Shown here one piece after another: positions 1 to 13,289 of a stretch of DNA of 64,000 nucleotides. The stretch lies in contig JAILWY010000001.1 of assembly GCA_022113835.1 (NCBI GenBank), forward strand, positions 10,284,501 through 10,348,500, in the 5' to 3' direction. Below the pieces are notes generated by a model, which worked only from the letters and a program-made list of their open reading frames with translations, did no database searches and was not told where the DNA came from. Origin of the DNA: Atopsyche davidsoni (Eukaryota; Arthropoda; Insecta; Trichoptera; Hydrobiosidae). The stretch's first letter is position 1. Each line of letters starts with the position of its first letter. The position numbers and the translations under genes were made by a program.

Positions 1-54
1 TTTAAATATATATTTAATATTATTTAATAAATCACAGAATAATATTTTTTTTAG

Positions 55-2844
55 AGAAATATGTAAGAAAGATAAAAATGCGGTTATGAGTCTGGTTTAC
101 AAAGCTGCAGCTCCTGGTCACCGTGCTCAAAGATCTGGAGAAAGTGTCCAGTTGGCTGCTAATACTAATACAAAACGGTTACTCCTACACCAGAAGTTTC
201 CCTCTAATGATAGTCGACGAAAAATATCATTTCCAATAGTGGGTATATGCATTCCTGTATAGTTATTTTAACTATATTTGGATATTTATATTAACACGTA
301 GGTTATAACTTATTTTTTTAGGAAATATTTCTTGAAAATTCAAATGTGGTGATACGCAACGACTTACTGGATACCCAAATTGCGATATGCTCTCCTTCTG
401 TTCTTCCATTATTTGCTGATAATTTTGATTTTCAAACCCGTGATGATTTCGTTAAAGGAATTCTTATGAATGAGGAAATTCTCGCTAGCACTATTTATTG
501 GCATGAACTGACTGGTGATCAATATGCAGCAAGAATAAATAATTGGTCTATGTACAAAACTGTGAGGTAAGTTATTCTTATGCACTGTCAATTATATTTT
601 TAGCATTCAAAACATGTTAGATTATATTGTATTGATTAGGTTGGTTGTTTAGGTTGGTATAGTCTGTGGTGTTGGGATAGAACTATGACGATTGATTTAG
701 TAATACTGCTGGTTATTTATGGTATAAAATAATATTTTGGTTTGGTCAGCTCAGTTTTGAAACTAACAGCTAGTTTTATAGGTTCCAAATGTGTGTCAAT
801 ATAAACATTGTTGCGGCTCGTTCTCGAATACATCCACCGCTGGGAGTATCAAGCTCGTGTGGATCATCGCTGGTTTGTAAGTGCAACCTACCACACGTGC
901 GATGAGAACACTAATCGCATTCTCGACCGTGATTAGTGGTCGTTATCTTGCTCACTTTAAGGGTTCCATGTGCTTCTCTTCGTCAATGAAAGATGATCTC
1001 TCATTTTAAGTCAGTTTATTAAAGTTAAGTTACACTGTCCATTACTAGCTGATTTAAGAACCGTATCGGTGGGGTGCCGGAGCTGAAAGAGGCCGAAACC
1101 GGGAAGAAGTCCCTCACTACAGGCGAGCGCAGACGCAAACCAAACATGGCCGCACGCAAAACTGTAGTCTTAAATATTAAAATAAACCCACAGATGGCGG
1201 TGGCCGACCTAAAACCGAACAAATATGAAACATATAATGTGTGAAGGAAAGGTTTTGTAGTTTGTTTGATATATTTTTAGCCAAGATGTGATACACCGAT
1301 GGACATTTCCATTGGTACCTGACATGGGAATTTCTAAGCAACATCAAACTTACATGCTCCTAAGAAATCACGTTTACCGAAACAGAGATGTAACCCTTGC
1401 AAAGTATGTATTGGAATATTTCGATTGACCGATTATTAGGAAGCATGTATTCACCAGTTATAAAAATTTCAGGGGTTGTAAGCTTGAAGAAGATGTTGTT
1501 ATTTCAAAAGGTTGCTCTGTAAGTGAGGGTACTGTTATCACTAAATCTGTCATTGGAGAAAATTGTCATATCGGTAGCAATTGCCAAATTATTGACAGCT
1601 TTATTTTGGATGGAACCGTAGTAGGTGATGAATGTACCATCAAGTGTTCAGTGACCGGAGTAGCCTGCTTCCTCAGCGAAGGAGTGTCTGTCTGCGGATC
1701 AATCTTAGGGCCCGGTGTCCACCTTGATAAAAGTGCTTTAATTAATCAACAACTGGTGCAAAGAGAATCCTCTGATGAATGTAAGTTTATTTCATATTAT
1801 TAAATATTTTTAATTTACATGTTCTGTATTATGATAATACTTAATTATAATAAGTCAAGAAAATTAAAAATTACTGTAACAAATGCAATCTACGGAGAAG
1901 TGTTTTGCTAAAACCTCTTATTTTATTCCATTATTTACATTTAATAAAATATTTTTACTTTTAAATAGCATCTCAACGTTTAGGGGAATATGCTTTTATT
2001 ATTACTGAAAATTGGGATAATGAATCTCTTGATTCGGACAATTCAGCTAAAAATGACGAAGAACAAGGTTTTACTGGTTTGTCTACAGAATGGCTGGAAA
2101 CAGAATCAGTTGGATACAGCTCATCTTCTGATGAAGATTTAAGTCAAGCTATGTCTCCGGTTCCTGATGATTCAAACTGTAAGATTGTCACTGTTAATTT
2201 TTATCTAAAAACTTTTTTTACATGAATATTATGAATAATGTTGCATATTTGTTTTGGCAGTGTTTCTTCAAGAAGTTGTGGATAGCTTGGCTAGAGGCTA
2301 TGAAGAGAAGCTCAATTGCGACTATTTGATTTTGGAAATTAACTCCTCTAGATATGCCTACAACATGGCACTGCAAGAAGTGAATTTCTTTGTTGTTCGA
2401 GCTTTATTTAACCTACCGCCTATGAAGGAACCCGGAAATATTGTTAAGACATTAACAGAATTACTCAATTACTTTAAGCCAATTGTCGTGAACTATATAA
2501 AAGGCATGGATGCTATGATGGATTGCTTGAGAGCTGTAGAGGTAAGCGTTGACTATATTTTTACTATAGGTTCATATAATATTAGGGTTATCAAGTGTAA
2601 TATTCTCAATATTCTTATTTGATTATAGGAGGCTTGTATTCAAGAAAGTGTACTTCAAAATCGTATACATCAAGTAGTCCACTTGCTTTATGAGAAAGAC
2701 ATTGTTAGCGAAGAAGCTATTTTAAAGTGGAATAAAAATTTGATAGATCAGCAAAGTTCTATCTGTAGGCAACCGGGTCTACAGAAATTGATAGACTGGC
2801 TTCAAGAGGCTAGTGAAGAATCAGAGGAAGATATAAGCGATTGA
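55..2844 (+). CDS. eIF2B5: Translation initiation factor eIF2B subunit epsilon, 3' part (5' exons outside window)
   Basis: Catalytic subunit of the guanine-nucleotide exchange factor that reloads eIF2 with GTP in the cytoplasm. Seven exons can be followed: 55-238, 322-566, 1281-1403, 1473-1780, 1969-2178, 2261-2541 and 2629-2844; all joins keep frame and use GT-AG, giving about 521 visible residues. The first visible exon reads [11 protein letters not shown], from the end of the nucleotidyltransferase-like region. Next come [13 protein letters not shown] and TRDDFVKG, then a left-handed beta-helix made of hexapeptide-type repeats (1473-1780, for example [14 protein letters not shown] and [11 protein letters not shown]). 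An acidic linker follows (1969-2178). The C-terminal W2/HEAT exchange domain ends in the usual acidic tail ([12 protein letters not shown]). The N-terminal exons lie left of the window. The gene is convergent with the TBC1D19-like gene. Confidence 0.95.
567..1280 (+). other. eIF2B5 intron with GC-richer insertion-like block
   Basis: This 714-bp intron is much longer than the other introns of the gene (70-190 bp). Within it, roughly 810-960 and 1040-1220 are clearly richer in G+C than the surrounding AT-rich intron, as expected for an old repeat insertion. No open frame of recognisable origin, inverted termini or duplication was seen. Confidence 0.35.
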
Positions 2845-3557
2845 GAAACAACATTTAATTAATATTTTATATTAATGTACATAATGCCCATATCATATTT
2901 TTGTAATTTTTATCTATTTCGACTTGTAATAATATTATTAACAACTCAATACAACTAGTATTTTCAATGAGAAACATTGAGGTAACATTAGATTTTAATT
3001 GTGAGGTTACATTTTGATTTCATAGATTGTGAGGCAAATTATATTCTTATCCACTTACATTATAATTTAAACATATAATCACTATCAAATTATTTAAAAT
3101 GATGCATCCACTAAATTATTTTGATGGAATTAATGTTAAGCGTTTCTTTGAATGTCTGGATCAGTAGATTCTGATAATATTGGTCAGATTATTAAAAGAA
3201 AAAGATTATTCACAATCTCAGAGCTTTTACACAAGGATAGTCTACAGATTTTCATCGGAGATAAAAGATGTTGTGTAGATCTAGTCAAAGATAAAACATT
3301 CAGTTGTAGGATAGGATTCACTGAGAATGCAAATGTTCATGGAGACGGTCCAATAAGTATTTGAATATTATAATTTTAGATTTAGATGACAATGATTTGA
3401 TAAAGTAATAATTCTGACTTGTGTCTGAAATTCATAGTACATATACAATACAAGTGCAAATATATTATTTTTTAGGTACACTATGAGTATAGAATTAGGA
3501 AACAAATTAATTTATAAATTTTTAACTTTTGTGAGTTGTAAATTAGGAGAGCATATT
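2845..3557. other. Convergent 3' intergenic region of eIF2B5 and the TBC1D19-like gene, with a small unassigned ORF
   Basis: AT-rich spacer between two convergent stop codons. It contains a 70-codon plus-strand frame at 3152-3364 (starts MSGSVDSDNIG, contains two adjacent cysteines in GDKRCCVDL, rich in Lys/Asp). An overlapping short frame begins at two adjacent ATGs near 3100 and stops just after the 70-codon frame opens. The product is not recognised; codon use is not obviously different from chance. It may be 3' UTR of eIF2B5, a small gene or a decayed coding fragment. Confidence 0.25.
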
Positions 3558-6416
3558 TTATTCTTTCATTAGAGACAATTGAAGTAAGGTCATGACAGAT
3601 ATCGTAGACAAGTCGGCAAGGACGGCCTCGATGTTCTGAGCGGTGCGGACTTGGCAGATACTTTCGCGGCGAAAGGACACGATAGCTACTGCTAACATAG
3701 GCAGCGGCTCAAGTGAGTCTCGCGCCAGAACCATATCCCACAGCAGCAGCAATTGCTCCGGGGGCAGGTGGCCACTGAATGCACGTACGAGCCACTTCAG
3801 GACCACACGGATTCTAATAATAAAAAAAAATTAAATGGACTAGGCAGTATAAATAAAAGAAACCAGCATGCTGCATGGACCAATGAAAATTTTCTTAAAG
3901 AATGTCAAGATACATCCTGGGTTGTATCACTAAAGAAAATTATCATATAATTATCAATAAATAATTATTAATAGCAATATAGTACACCAACACTTTTTAC
4001 TATAGAAAGAGAGAAAATACCACTGTGGTCCTTACCTTCTAATGTAAAGTAAAGTGCATTTGAACTTATCTATTTTTGCTTTATAAGTATATAATAAAAT
4101 TACACAACTTACGGTTCTACATTAACTGTCCTAAAGTGCGACCACAAGACTGGTTCATAAGCTTGAAGGAGTCTTTCATATAATAAACACAGTGACACTA
4201 TTCCCTAAAACAGAATTTGATATCACACTATTTATAATTTACAAATTTATGTTAAAAGTTGAATTGATGATAATCACAAAATAGATTTTTTACCTGTGGG
4301 TGAGTAGATATGTTGTGAAGACGATGCCAATATCTTATGTAAAAAGATCTGAAGGTAAAATAAAGTTTTATAGGATCGTCGTAAAGGTAACAAAACGGAG
4401 TGGCTGTAATAAATAAACCAATTGTTTAATTATTTAATCATCATTTTCGACTCATTATTTATCCCTATGGGTCTTCATTTCTAAACTAATGAGGTCAGGT
4501 AAATGTTAAAAGTGATTAATGAATATGTCAAATGAATAATGAACTTTATTTACTCAAAATGGTCTATACCCAAGCTGCTATCAAAGCACAAACATAGTAA
4601 AATTAGTTCTTACCATACATAGTAAAGCCATGAAATGGTATAACTCCACTTGGTGGAAAATCGATTGTACAATCTGTGCTCGATTGTTTTCCTTTAATTG
4701 TAGTTGTCATTGGTGCCCCTAATACTCCTTTGAGATTAGTTTGCACTTCAGCATCTCTTGAAAAGCATAACATGACCTGCAGGACGACAACACATTTTGA
4801 TTTCTTTGGTAGATAAGTGAGAAAAAATATAATAATATTACCTGATAAAGCAGGTCTTCAAAGACAAAATATTGATCATCGTTGGAAGCTGTCAATTGAA
4901 CATCTTTGAAAATTAATTTATCAATCATAAGATCATTTTGGAGTACTGAATTTTTTAATGTTTTATAGTACTCAATATGCTAAAATTAATAAAGAAGCAT
5001 AAAAATAAATTGAATCTGTTAAATATAAATTTGATGGTTCAAAAGTTTATATACCAACCTGAGGATGAATTTCAGTTCCCAAAACCTGAGCCCACAGTTG
5101 TGCTCTAAGGCAACGAGGACACCCTCGTTTCAAATACTCTTGGGATACGGGTGCATAGCCTAGAGCCACCACACGTTCTCCAAGAGTTGTGCGCTCGGCC
5201 TCTAATGAATTGAATCCAGCAACTGTACTGGCCAAGTTTGGATTTACACCCAATAAAGGTTCCCCTCGAGACATCTCTAGGTATTGTGCTCTCTTAAATA
5301 AAAGGTTTCGTTTGAATTTGAGAAAATAAATGGTCAGTTAAAATGTGCTCAAAAAGAGAAAAACAAATTGAACAAATTCTCCAGGGGAATTGTAAAATGT
5401 ATAAAGGTAATAAGAAAACAATATACATTTTTTTATTAAATACACACACTTACCAGTTGATCAAGAGTTTTTACTTTTAATGGAATATGAGAAAACTCCC
5501 ATTTTGGTTCACCTCTGCATCAAACAAAACAAAAAATGTTTAATATGCAATTGCGTATTTTTCATAATCTTTGATTTTAATTATATGTATGATATTTTAT
5601 TTAAATGTAAAAAAAGATAGACATTGGTAAAAAAAAACATACTCCACACGTTCATATCCGGGTCCAGAAAGGGATAACAACACTTCAAGAAAATCTTTAG
5701 GAGCATAAACTGGCCTATATTTTGTTAGGTCTGAAATAGTTTAAATAATTTTTACATTTTTCAAATCATCGTAATTTTCAAATTTAACTATTAAAATAAA
5801 TATCTTAATAGTTATACCGGTATCATATGTGCTAAGTTCGTTCCACTTTTCAGATATTTCATCTTTGTCAGCAGGTATTCTTATTTTGGCCAAGGATATT
5901 GCTAAGTCCGTACACATGGAGTTAAGTGATTTGTGTATCCTTTTTTCCCATTGCATGTTTGCTTTTCTGAGATATGAAAACCGATCTGTCTGTTTATTAA
6001 AAAACATATTATTCATTTGTTATTAAAACTAGATGTGAAAAATAATGATTTAAATTAAATGCCAAATACTTTGAGAATTGTAACATATCTTACTTTTTCT
6101 GGTTTTTGTTGTGAACGAACCCACTGAAACACTGTATTTCTAAGTTCAGTTTCTAGTCCTTTCTCCTTGATACCAATCATTAATGTTTCTTTGAACTCAT
6201 TTTTATTTACACTAGATGATGCTACTAATTTCTGTTAACAAATATTTTATAAATTGATAAAATTACCAAAACAAAGATATTTTCTCTAAATAAAAATAAA
6301 AACTATCCCTTTACCTGAACATCATTATAAAATGATTTATACATTGGCATATATTTTATTTCTTCTGCTAATTTTAATGCTGTGTGATGAATGCTTTTTT
6401 CTTTTATATCTTCCAT
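3558..6416 (-). CDS. TBC1D19: TBC1 domain family member 19-like protein
   Basis: Rab-GAP-type TBC domain protein, presumably acting in membrane traffic. Eleven exons on the minus strand: 6315-6416, 6094-6231, 5818-5989, 5643-5730, 5454-5514, 5059-5292, 4842-4979, 4614-4776, 4294-4403, 4113-4204 and 3558-3813. The joins keep frame with GT-AG sites and give 517 residues, close to the vertebrate protein (about 526 from memory). Family-typical segments are QWEKRIHKSLNSMCTDL (N-terminal half), CLRAQLW (start of the TBC domain, about residue 250), KDVQLTASNDDQYFVFED, GVIPFHGFTMY and WLVRAFSGHLPPEQLLLLWD near the C terminus. The classical IxxDxxR arginine finger is not present: the aligned stretch is LMIDKLI. 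The start ATG at 6416 faces SPT2 across a 525-bp shared promoter. Confidence 0.92.
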
Positions 6417-6941
6417 TTTAAAAAATAAATATGTACAATAATATCACTCACTGGTTTTAGAGGTTTCAGTTTATATCATGCTATTGATATTTGTTAGATT
6501 GTGCTGTCACGATTTAATAAATTTTAATTTGTCTATTGTACGTACATTGAACAGATTTCCATAGAAACCTCCTAACAATTCACCATTTTAAGCGTCGCGG
6601 CAAAAATGGCTGTTAAATATATGAAATGTATGTATGTTTTGGGAAACAAGAATTAATTTTTAAGTATGTATTTAATTAATATAAAGTATAAACAGTTTTT
6701 GGTAAAAATCTGTAAATGTATTATCGATACAATTTAAATTATTAAATTTTTTCCCGCAAGTCAAAGGTTAGAAATTAATCTTATGCCGTATTCTTGTTTA
6801 TGGTAGTATTTCTGTCTTCTTAGTCTGTGGAATCAAGATGGCGGAGTGAGTGTGTTGCACGTCTTGCTGTTGAATATATTATCATTTCTTTAAAATACTT
6901 TTAATATTTCTTTGGGACGTATTTGATTTTAACACGTTAGC
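6417..6941. promoter_or_regulatory. Divergent promoter between TBC1D19-like gene and SPT2
   Basis: The 525 bp between two divergent start codons must hold both promoters or 5' UTRs. Two motifs of the YY1/Pho type (AAnATGGCGG-like) stand out: AAGATGGCGG at 6835-6844 and AAAATGGCTG near 6603-6612. The first also creates an upstream ATG followed by only two codons and a stop (6838-6849), a minimal uORF in the probable SPT2 leader. Motif identity is seen; its use in transcription is inferred. Confidence 0.55.
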
Positions 6942-9900
6942 ATGGATTTTAGTTCTATTCTACACGCAGCCCAGAAAAATGACAGGAATTCCAGTGCTGG
7001 GGTAATTTGACTTGTTGATCTAGTTTGCATATGTATATAAATATTTTATTATATCTGTCAAAAATATGTATTATTCTACATTTTTATAATGATGAATTTC
7101 AAGAGTTTTAATAAATAATTATTTTATCGGTACTGTTATTCTGAGTTAGAATGGTTAATAACTCAAACATATTTGTCTTGTTTTTCCTATGTATAGGTGT
7201 TTTTTTTAAAGTTATATTTTACACCCATTAAAGATATATTTTACACCAAATAAAGCATTATTTTATATCCATAAACTTGCAAAACATAAGTAATTATCAT
7301 GATGAGCTTAATTAATAAATAATTTATTACAGTCAATATTATTATTATTTTACAGGGAAACTACTACAAAAGTAAATTTGAACCTCCTAAGAAAGAATGC
7401 AAATCAAAAACTTTATCTTCTAACATACAAAAATTTCTTCAAAAAAAAGAAGAAGAAGAGAGGTCTAAAGCTGAAGAGTCCAAGAGAAAACGCAATGAGT
7501 TGACTGCTATGAGAGATACTAAAGCTAACAATAAAATTAAGAAAATGCTTAAAGTCATAAAATCTGCAAATAAGTCAGTTTTGGCAGATGCCGTAGACAA
7601 TATTAATACTGCTGTTACAATGCACGGACCGGAACAACCGGATGAAGACGATTATGGATATGTATCACAAGAAGCCTCTGCATTCTACTCTAAAATGATG
7701 GAAAAATACAAAAATATTCCTGAGGAAGATAACAAGTTTTCTAAAAGTAAAAAGACTGTGAGTCATGATTTATCAGGTACAAAGGATCGAGTCAGAGCTG
7801 CCATGGTGCGCCAACAAGAGGAAGATGCTATGCCCCATAGGCGTAAGAGGAGGTCCAAGACCAGTCCAGATGGCCACCCACCTTCCCCCAACGGTAGTTT
7901 AATCATTTACCTTAACCTACAGTTTTTAAGATTTGATATTGTATTTATTTTTATAATTTATTAGCCTCTTGAATTTGCATATTTGATTAGCTAATAAGTT
8001 TGGTTGATTTCTGTTTAGTTTATTCTGATGAATCTTCAAGGCCGACCGAGAAAAAGGATGAAAAACAAAAATCTAAAAGGCCAGCCCCTCCGCCGCTGGA
8101 TTTTAATCAACTTTTGAAAATTGCTGAGAAAAAACAATTTGAACCTGTTGTAGTTGAAACCAAAAAACCAGAAAAAGTTGAAGAACCGGAGAGATTAATG
8201 ACAAAAAGGCAAAGAAGAGAATACGAAGAACAAAAAGCTTTAAGGGAGTCACGACTCAAACGAGAGCAAGAGAGAGCGAGGGAAGTCCATTCAGGTATTA
8301 AAACAAATAATATATTGACAGTAGATTATTTTATGAAATTTGCAGATTCAGTAAAGACTTAACTGATTGTATTTATTATTATATTTATTTTTCAGGAGGA
8401 AAAGTGGTTAAAAAATCTAAACCAGAAACTGTTAACCAGCAAATGAAACCTGTTAATCCAATGAGTATTCGAATACCAAAGTTGAGTGACAAATTGGCTA
8501 CTACGAATTCATCAAGTCCGAAAAATACACCAAGAAGCTCATCCTTGGATAAAGGAAAATCTGCTAAATCAGAAGCTAGAATTGGCTTAGCCAAAAGGGA
8601 TGATGGAAGGGGAAATAATGAAATAAGAGTTGATTTTAGAAACAAAAGGCCATCTGAATCTCTTACTAATAATATAAAGGTTAATGGAACATTATCTGCC
8701 AAAATACCTAAATCAGAATCTAATGTGCTACCGAAAGGATTTCCTGGCACAAGTTTAAATAAATCTAGAAATATCCAAGATAGGAAAGATATGTCTGAAA
8801 ATCACAAGAGGCCAGAAAAACACGAAATTGGTGTTTCAAAGATACAGTTGGGTGATAAATCTAATCTAAATCGTACAAAAACTCAAACTATTCCTTCGAG
8901 AGCTGATTTTGTAGCAAAGAAGTCACAATCTGAATTGCCAAACAAGGTTCCTTTAGATTTAAAAAGTAGAAATGTTTCTGGTAATGTTAAATCTGATAGA
9001 CCACCTGTTTCTCAGTTTGGAACAAAACGGCCTGTGTCTGAAAACAATACTTCTGCGAAATCTTTGCTTTCAAAGAAGCCTACTGAAATTGATAAAGGTG
9101 GAAAGCCAGGCAATCACCCATCGTCCAATAGGCCCGAGCTGAAGGGAACAAGGCCTGGCAATCTTCAAAGTTCCAAATCATCAACATCCATCGATACTAA
9201 AGGCGGACGACAATTTCCACCTAGCGATGTTCGAGGTGTAAGACAGTTTCCTCCTGCAGATGTAAAGAAACCAAGGCAGTTACTTCCAACAGATGCAAAA
9301 GGATCCCGTCAATTTCCTCCACAAGATATAAAATCAAGAAGGGACAAACCGCCTCCTGGAAAGCGTAAGTAAAAATTATTACTCTGAATAGATAGATATT
9401 TATTTGTATGTGTTTATGTATTTCTTTTCTATAGATGTAATAAATATAATGAGTGTAAAGTTAAATGAAATGTGATTTTTCAATGTGTTTTATAGGAAGA
9501 ATTCTTGATGATGATGACTCTGAATATGATTCTGAACTAGACGATTTTATAGACGATGGACCTGAAGATGGAGGCAATGATTACTCTAAATATATAAAAG
9601 AAATTTTTGGTTATGATAAGTCCAGGTAAGGAAATATTTTCACACTTTTTTCATGAAATTATTAAAAATAAAAATAAACTTGACAATTTTTTTTATTACA
9701 GATATCGAGATGCTGAGGATGATGATAGACATATGGAATCTAATTTCTCTCAGGTGATGCGTGAGGAGTACATTAGTAAAAAAATAGGTATGGACCCTAG
9801 AAAAATTTGTTATGTAATTTACAATAGTCAGGCATTACCATATAATGTAAATGGTGTTTATTGTTACATTAATTTCCAGGTATTATGGAGGATTTGGAAG

Positions 9901-9965
9901 ATATGAAGTTGGAAGCTCTTGAGAAGAAAAAAAAGATGCAGAAAAGAAGACGCATTGATGATTAA
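6942..9965 (+). CDS. SPT2: SPT2 chromatin protein (histone H3-H4 chaperone)
   Basis: Nuclear histone chaperone that binds H3-H4 during transcription. Exons: 6942-7001, 7356-7893, 8019-8294, 8396-9364, 9496-9625, 9702-9787 and 9880-9965; all GT-AG and in frame, total 714 residues. The N terminus MDFSSILHAAQKN matches the family start. A Lys/Glu-rich coiled-coil-like stretch follows (7435-7560), then a long low-complexity basic middle region rich in Lys, Ser and Pro. In the latter, a short motif resembling RQFPPxDxK recurs four times (9205-9340). The conserved C-terminal SPT2 domain begins DDDDSEYDSELDDFIDD, continues IKEIFGYDKSRYRD, and ends in a basic stretch (KKKKMQKRRRIDD). A polyadenylation signal AATAAA lies at 10034-10039. 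Confidence 0.94.
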
Positions 9966-12900
9966 TCTGAAGAAGTGATTTTATTTGTTAGCTGCTTAGG
10001 AAGTCAAATTCATTCCTAAATATTTCTCATTGGAATAAAATTGAAGTGATAATTATTTAAAAAATGTATTAGTTAAGTAAGGATTGGTATTTTTTATACA
10101 AAGAAACTGATTAAAACTTTTCAATTAGGCAATTATATGAAAATTACATGATTGTATGCCTGTAATTTTGTTGTAAAAGTTGATCCTCAGGTTTTTTTTT
10201 ATATAGTTGATTTAAAAAATAACAACAAATGAATATTAATATGATGTTATAATAATACCCAAGAAGTATGTAAATCTTAATTTTATTTTAAGCTATGGGT
10301 CTATGCAATGATTTTATAATAAAATTATTTATAAAAAAAAAAGTAGTGTAGTTGCCGGGCTTGGAATTATGTATTCCTCAATCAGGTATACTATTTCAAA
10401 AGCATCTTTTTGTTAGTTTCGGAGAGCCTAGTCACATGTTCTGTTTATTTATTGTATGTTAAAATATTTCTAGTTTGTATTTATAATTGTAACAAAAATG
10501 GCTGTATCTGCACATAAATTATTAAATTGTTTTTTGTTTTCATGAAAATTATTTTATATTTTTTTCTTTTGAACATATGTTATTTTGCAGAGAAACTTAA
10601 AAGTTATATATACCTATATAATAATATTGTGATTGGTATGCCTTATAATATAGTCTTTTGAGTATATTAAATGATGATATACTCCTAGCTTGTTTTATTG
10701 AGTACTTATACATTTTTCCACTAAGACTATATTTATTACATGTACCATAGTATCATTGGTTGCCAAATTATAACAATGTTATTGTTCTTATAATAGCAAA
10801 TTATCTATTGTAGCATTTATTTTTTGCAACTTTGATATAGTCACTTATTCCTTTTGGTTTTACCCTGATATGTGATTTTTCAAATTATATAAACCTAATT
10901 TTAGTTTAGTATTTTTTACTAGCTTAGTTTTAATATGTATTAATGTTTTGTTATCGACTTTGCTCATAAATATTCCATTTAGTGCAATATTATCAGATTT
11001 TTAATTTTCACACCAGAAAATGTATTTTTTGATAAAATTGTGTTTTTCTCATCTTATTCTTGTAGATGTTTTTAATTTTTAATGGTTTTTATTGACTTAA
11101 TTTTTTTATAAATATAAGCACTTTCTTAAGTACATTAAATTTGTTTGAATATTCCTCTATTGTATATCTTCAGTGATTCGGTGATTTCTGCAGATTTATT
11201 TAGAAATATGACTATTTCTACTACATTTACAAATAAATTTATGGTGATGTAAGGTGACTATATTTAATAACCAATATTGTAATAATAGAAGCCAAAATGG
11301 AGATCCAGTAGACTCAAGTAAAATAAATATTGCAACTAATTTTTATCAAATTGTTTCTAGATTTTTCAACATAAAAAAATTATAGAATTCTACCTCAAAA
11401 ATAAAAATTTTCAGTTTGAATTGTTGAGTTTTGGATTTTGATGAATAAATTGTCTCCATAAAATTCATTATTTTTTAAAGCTAACAACACTTTGACAACA
11501 TTTAGTTGCGCACTATGAATTGCTCATCAACAATTTAAACGTTTGACCTGATTTTTAAGCCATTTACTTATTTAGTAGGAGCTATTAAAGTCTCCAATGC
11601 AGTAACAGGTTTAATTGAAATTTTATCAGTAGGCTTGTGTTGTCTTTTTGGAATTTCAAAATCGATATTTTGGCATAATTTTTAGAATACTGCATAGGGA
11701 TTTTTTTAATTTCTGCCATAAATTTTATTTTAGAAAGAAACAGTGGTTGTGATTTTATGGAGTGCCTTTACAATATTTATTTTAGTATATGGAGAGTTTG
11801 TAAATTATTCTCAATATAAAAGAACAATACTATATGCCGAGTTAAAATGTATTCATTTTATTACCTATCATATACCTATATGTATGCATTGATTTTTCAG
11901 ATATTGTAAATTATTATAACTGTAAATTACCGTGTTCATGGCTGGATTATGTCCTTTTAGACAAAACTCAGTTTGTATTAGTAAATATATAATGTAGGAT
12001 AGTATAATAAAATGTTTTATTTATTTTTTTAATAAGATGTGAACCATAACAATTTAACAATTGTAGTATAAATAACATATTATATTTGTCATGTAAAATA
12101 TATGATAATTTTTATAAAATTATTCTTGAATACTCAACATTATTTTTATGATTTTCATTTAATACCAGATAATATATCTATGATGCTTGGCAGAAAGAGT
12201 GAATTATTAAAAAAAGCTTCTCCATGGTTATAATTTATTACATTTTGAGTGAGAGCATTTAAAATAAATATTTATAATATAACTAATTGTAACAATAAAT
12301 TATAAATTTCTAAATTATATTTTTTTACACAATTAATTTTATATTTATATATCAGTACTAAGCATTATAGGTATAATGAAATTTATTTTATTCAATACAT
12401 GTCTCAAAACATTGTTTTTAAAATTATCTTGATTTGTCTTTAAGCACACCACACATGTTCCAACAAATTGCCTTAAATGGTAAGTTCGTTTATAGATATA
12501 TTTATTTATTAGGAGGCTTAAAAAATGCTGTCCATAGGTACATTTAACACAGAGTATACTACGTCTTCAGTAATACTTATAAAATATGACTGTTACACTA
12601 AAATGACCCCAATGGTAACCTATAAATCGTTTGGAGTAATATTGGCTAGATAATTATTTACATATTTTGAAAGAGTAAATTTCAACCAAGAATATTCATT
12701 AGTCCTTGCAAAACACGAAAATATTGTACCAGAAAAATGTTATATCTGTTGGAGATTTTCTTGCTGAGGGATTATCATAATTCATAAAAATAACTAAGAG
12801 AGAAGCTGTGAAATAAGAACTACTGTTTTTTTTCACCAATTTTCTGAACGTATGTTTTAATTTTCCATGAAATTCTTTTGGTTGAAAAAAATGATACTTT

Positions 12901-13289
12901 TATTTTTAAAATGCAGATATGGCCAATGTAAAAACTATGGATCTTGTATTTCTGTATTTCAAAATCGGGTTTCGCAAGGAAAGGATTACTTAATTATAAT
13001 TGCAACTAAAACTGAACTAAAAAATATGAAATGAGAGGGAATATATTGTTATGCTGAAATTTTATTAGAGTTTTTCTTATTACTACTAGTATATGCATAC
13101 ATAGGTATTACAAATCAAAAGAAAATTTAATTTGTGAAATGTAATACGACTGAACACGACACGTACATACAAATATATAGTACAAGTTTAAATTTAATAA
13201 TAACGAACTACGAAATACAACGCAGTCAGAGGACATGAATGTATATAAAATTTAACAAGGAAGTAGAGATTTATACCACAGTTAAAATT
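9966..13289. other. AT-rich intergenic region between SPT2 and the RNF141-like gene
   Basis: About 3.3 kb between two convergent genes. It contains the likely SPT2 3' UTR end (AATAAA at 10034-10039) and further AATAAA-like hexamers. No open frame longer than about 60 codons, no RNA gene and no repeat with recognisable ends were seen. Confidence 0.5.
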
